Source of the DNA: Candidatus Gastranaerophilales bacterium
GTDB taxonomy: Bacteria > Cyanobacteriota > Vampirovibrionia > Gastranaerophilales > Gastranaerophilaceae
DNA length: 50,026 nucleotides
NCBI GenBank assembly: GCA_023662705.1
Contig: JAMPIM010000010.1
Span: 1-50,026 of the forward strand
Direction: 5' to 3'
Part shown: piece after piece, positions 49,423 to 50,026 of the stretch
Layout: every line of letters starts with the position of its first letter
Numbering within the stretch: position 1 is the first letter of the stretch
Notes under the pieces: generated by a model
The model's input: the letters and a program-made list of their open reading frames with translations, nothing else
What the model was told of the DNA's origin: nothing
The model's database searches: none
Position numbers and translations under genes: made by a program

Positions 49423-50026
49423 ATGACAATTCAAGAATGGTTTGATAAACGTAAAGAAGCTCAAATTGAACGCAGAGCAAAAGAAATGAAGGGAATTGAA
49501 GACTCTAATCCGAGTTTATGGATTAAATGTGTTCATTGTGATTCCCAGATTCTTAAATCAGAATTAGAAGAAAACTTAATGGTTTGTCCTCATTGTGACT
49601 ACCACTTTAGAATAAACGCGAAAAAAAGAATCGCACAACTATTTGACCAAGGCTCTTTTGAAGAGTTCTTTAAAGGTGTAAGACCTACTGACCCGTTAAA
49701 CTTCGTTGATACTGAATCTTACTCTGACAGACTAAAAAAAGCGCACGATAAAACAGGGCTTGATGAAGCTGTTATCACAGGTTTGGCAACAATCGAAGGA
49801 CATAAAATCGCTGTTGCGGTTATGGATTTTGATTTTATGGGCGGTTCTATGGGTAGCGTTGTAGGCGAAAAAGTTACAAGAATTATGGAAAAAGCTCTTG
49901 CTTTAAAACTACCTATGCTTGCAATCACCTCATCAGGCGGTGCAAGAATGCAGGAAAGTGCGCTAAGCTTGATGCAGATGGCAAAGACTTCATGCGCTAT
50001 CGGAAAGCTTGATGAAGCAGGCTTGT
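49423..50026 (+). CDS. accD: Acetyl-CoA carboxylase carboxyltransferase, beta subunit (5' part)
   Basis: The first 201 codons; the gene runs off the window. The N-terminal zinc ribbon CVHC and CPHC (near residues 39-63) is the AccD hallmark, followed by the crotonase-fold core VAVMDFDFMGGSMGSVVGEK near residue 128 and ITSSGGARMQESALSLMQM near residue 168. It forms the carboxyltransferase with AccA and makes malonyl-CoA for fatty acids. GGAG seven bases before the ATG fixes the start. Confidence 0.96.
   Translation, partial: MTIQEWFDKRKEAQIERRAKEMKGIEDSNPSLWIKCVHCDSQILKSELEENLMVCPHCDYHFRINAKKRIAQLFDQGSFEEFFKGVRPTDPLNFVDTESYSDRLKKAHDKTGLDEAVITGLATIEGHKIAVAVMDFDFMGGSMGSVVGEKVTRIMEKALALKLPMLAITSSGGARMQESALSLMQMAKTSCAIGKLDEAGL

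Overview
The window reads as chromosomal DNA of an AT-rich, fermentative, diderm bacterium. The closest fit is a gut member of the non-photosynthetic sister group of Cyanobacteria (Vampirovibrionia / 'Melainabacteria', order Gastranaerophilales). This is an inference from the combination of genes and not the result of any search: an SLH-domain envelope protein of cyanobacterial type, Skp/OmpH, AsmA and MlaA homologues (an outer membrane), several type IV pilin-like proteins, a flagellar cap protein, ThyX, a short MetG, RibBA and adjacent WYL-domain regulators. The code is standard (TAA, TAG and TGA stops; ATG, GTG and TTG starts).

Layout. 1-6.8 kb: the end of rpmI, prmA, ftsZ, then a leftward operon of pantothenate kinase, two WYL regulators, the GTPase EngB and a small protein, with a Xer recombinase leaving rightward. 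6.8-7.8 kb: a small accessory pocket with a 24-codon hydrophobic peptide gene overlapped by a convergent, well-formed antisense RNA gene (a candidate type I toxin-antitoxin pair), an AbrB-like protein and an orphan NuoC-like protein. 7.8-11 kb: fliD, a beta-barrel-like protein and a catalytic-domain-only tyrosine recombinase preceded by a nested inverted repeat about 206 bp long. 11-16 kb: metG, an HMG-lyase-like aldolase, Skp, acetolactate synthase and tRNA-Pro. 16-20.4 kb: a divergent HTH/57-aa gene pair, a lone sugar permease, a VWA protein, then a tight leftward operon (endonuclease IV-like, formyltransferase, CrcB, C_GCxxG_C_C). 20.4-23.9 kb: a phosphatase, LicD and CDP-glycerol phosphotransferase group framed by 16-bp inverted repeats. 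24-34.3 kb: a pilin/YadA-head/S74 chimera, LepA, a giant AsmA protein, a second sugar permease and two more pilin-like proteins. 34.3-43.5 kb: RdgB, a glycosyltransferase, HPF, a Cys-cluster protein, a cupin, an MlaA-alpha/beta-hydrolase fusion, a TPR-glycosyltransferase, an amino-acid binding protein and ThyX. 43.8-50 kb: a secreted HExxH protein, the SLH protein, a GNAT, riboflavin genes, a secreted protein and the start of accD.

How the genes fit together. Much of the window concerns the envelope: division (FtsZ), lipid and outer-membrane traffic (AsmA, MlaA fusion, Skp), surface polymers (LicD, CDP-glycerol transferase, GT2, TPR-GT), surface fibres (three pilin-like proteins, FliD) and peptidoglycan-outer membrane attachment (SLH). 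Housekeeping translation and cofactor genes are interspersed. At least six genes carry a -10 box ending six or seven bases before the start codon with no Shine-Dalgarno sequence, so leaderless mRNAs appear common here. Strong SD sequences occur at many other genes.
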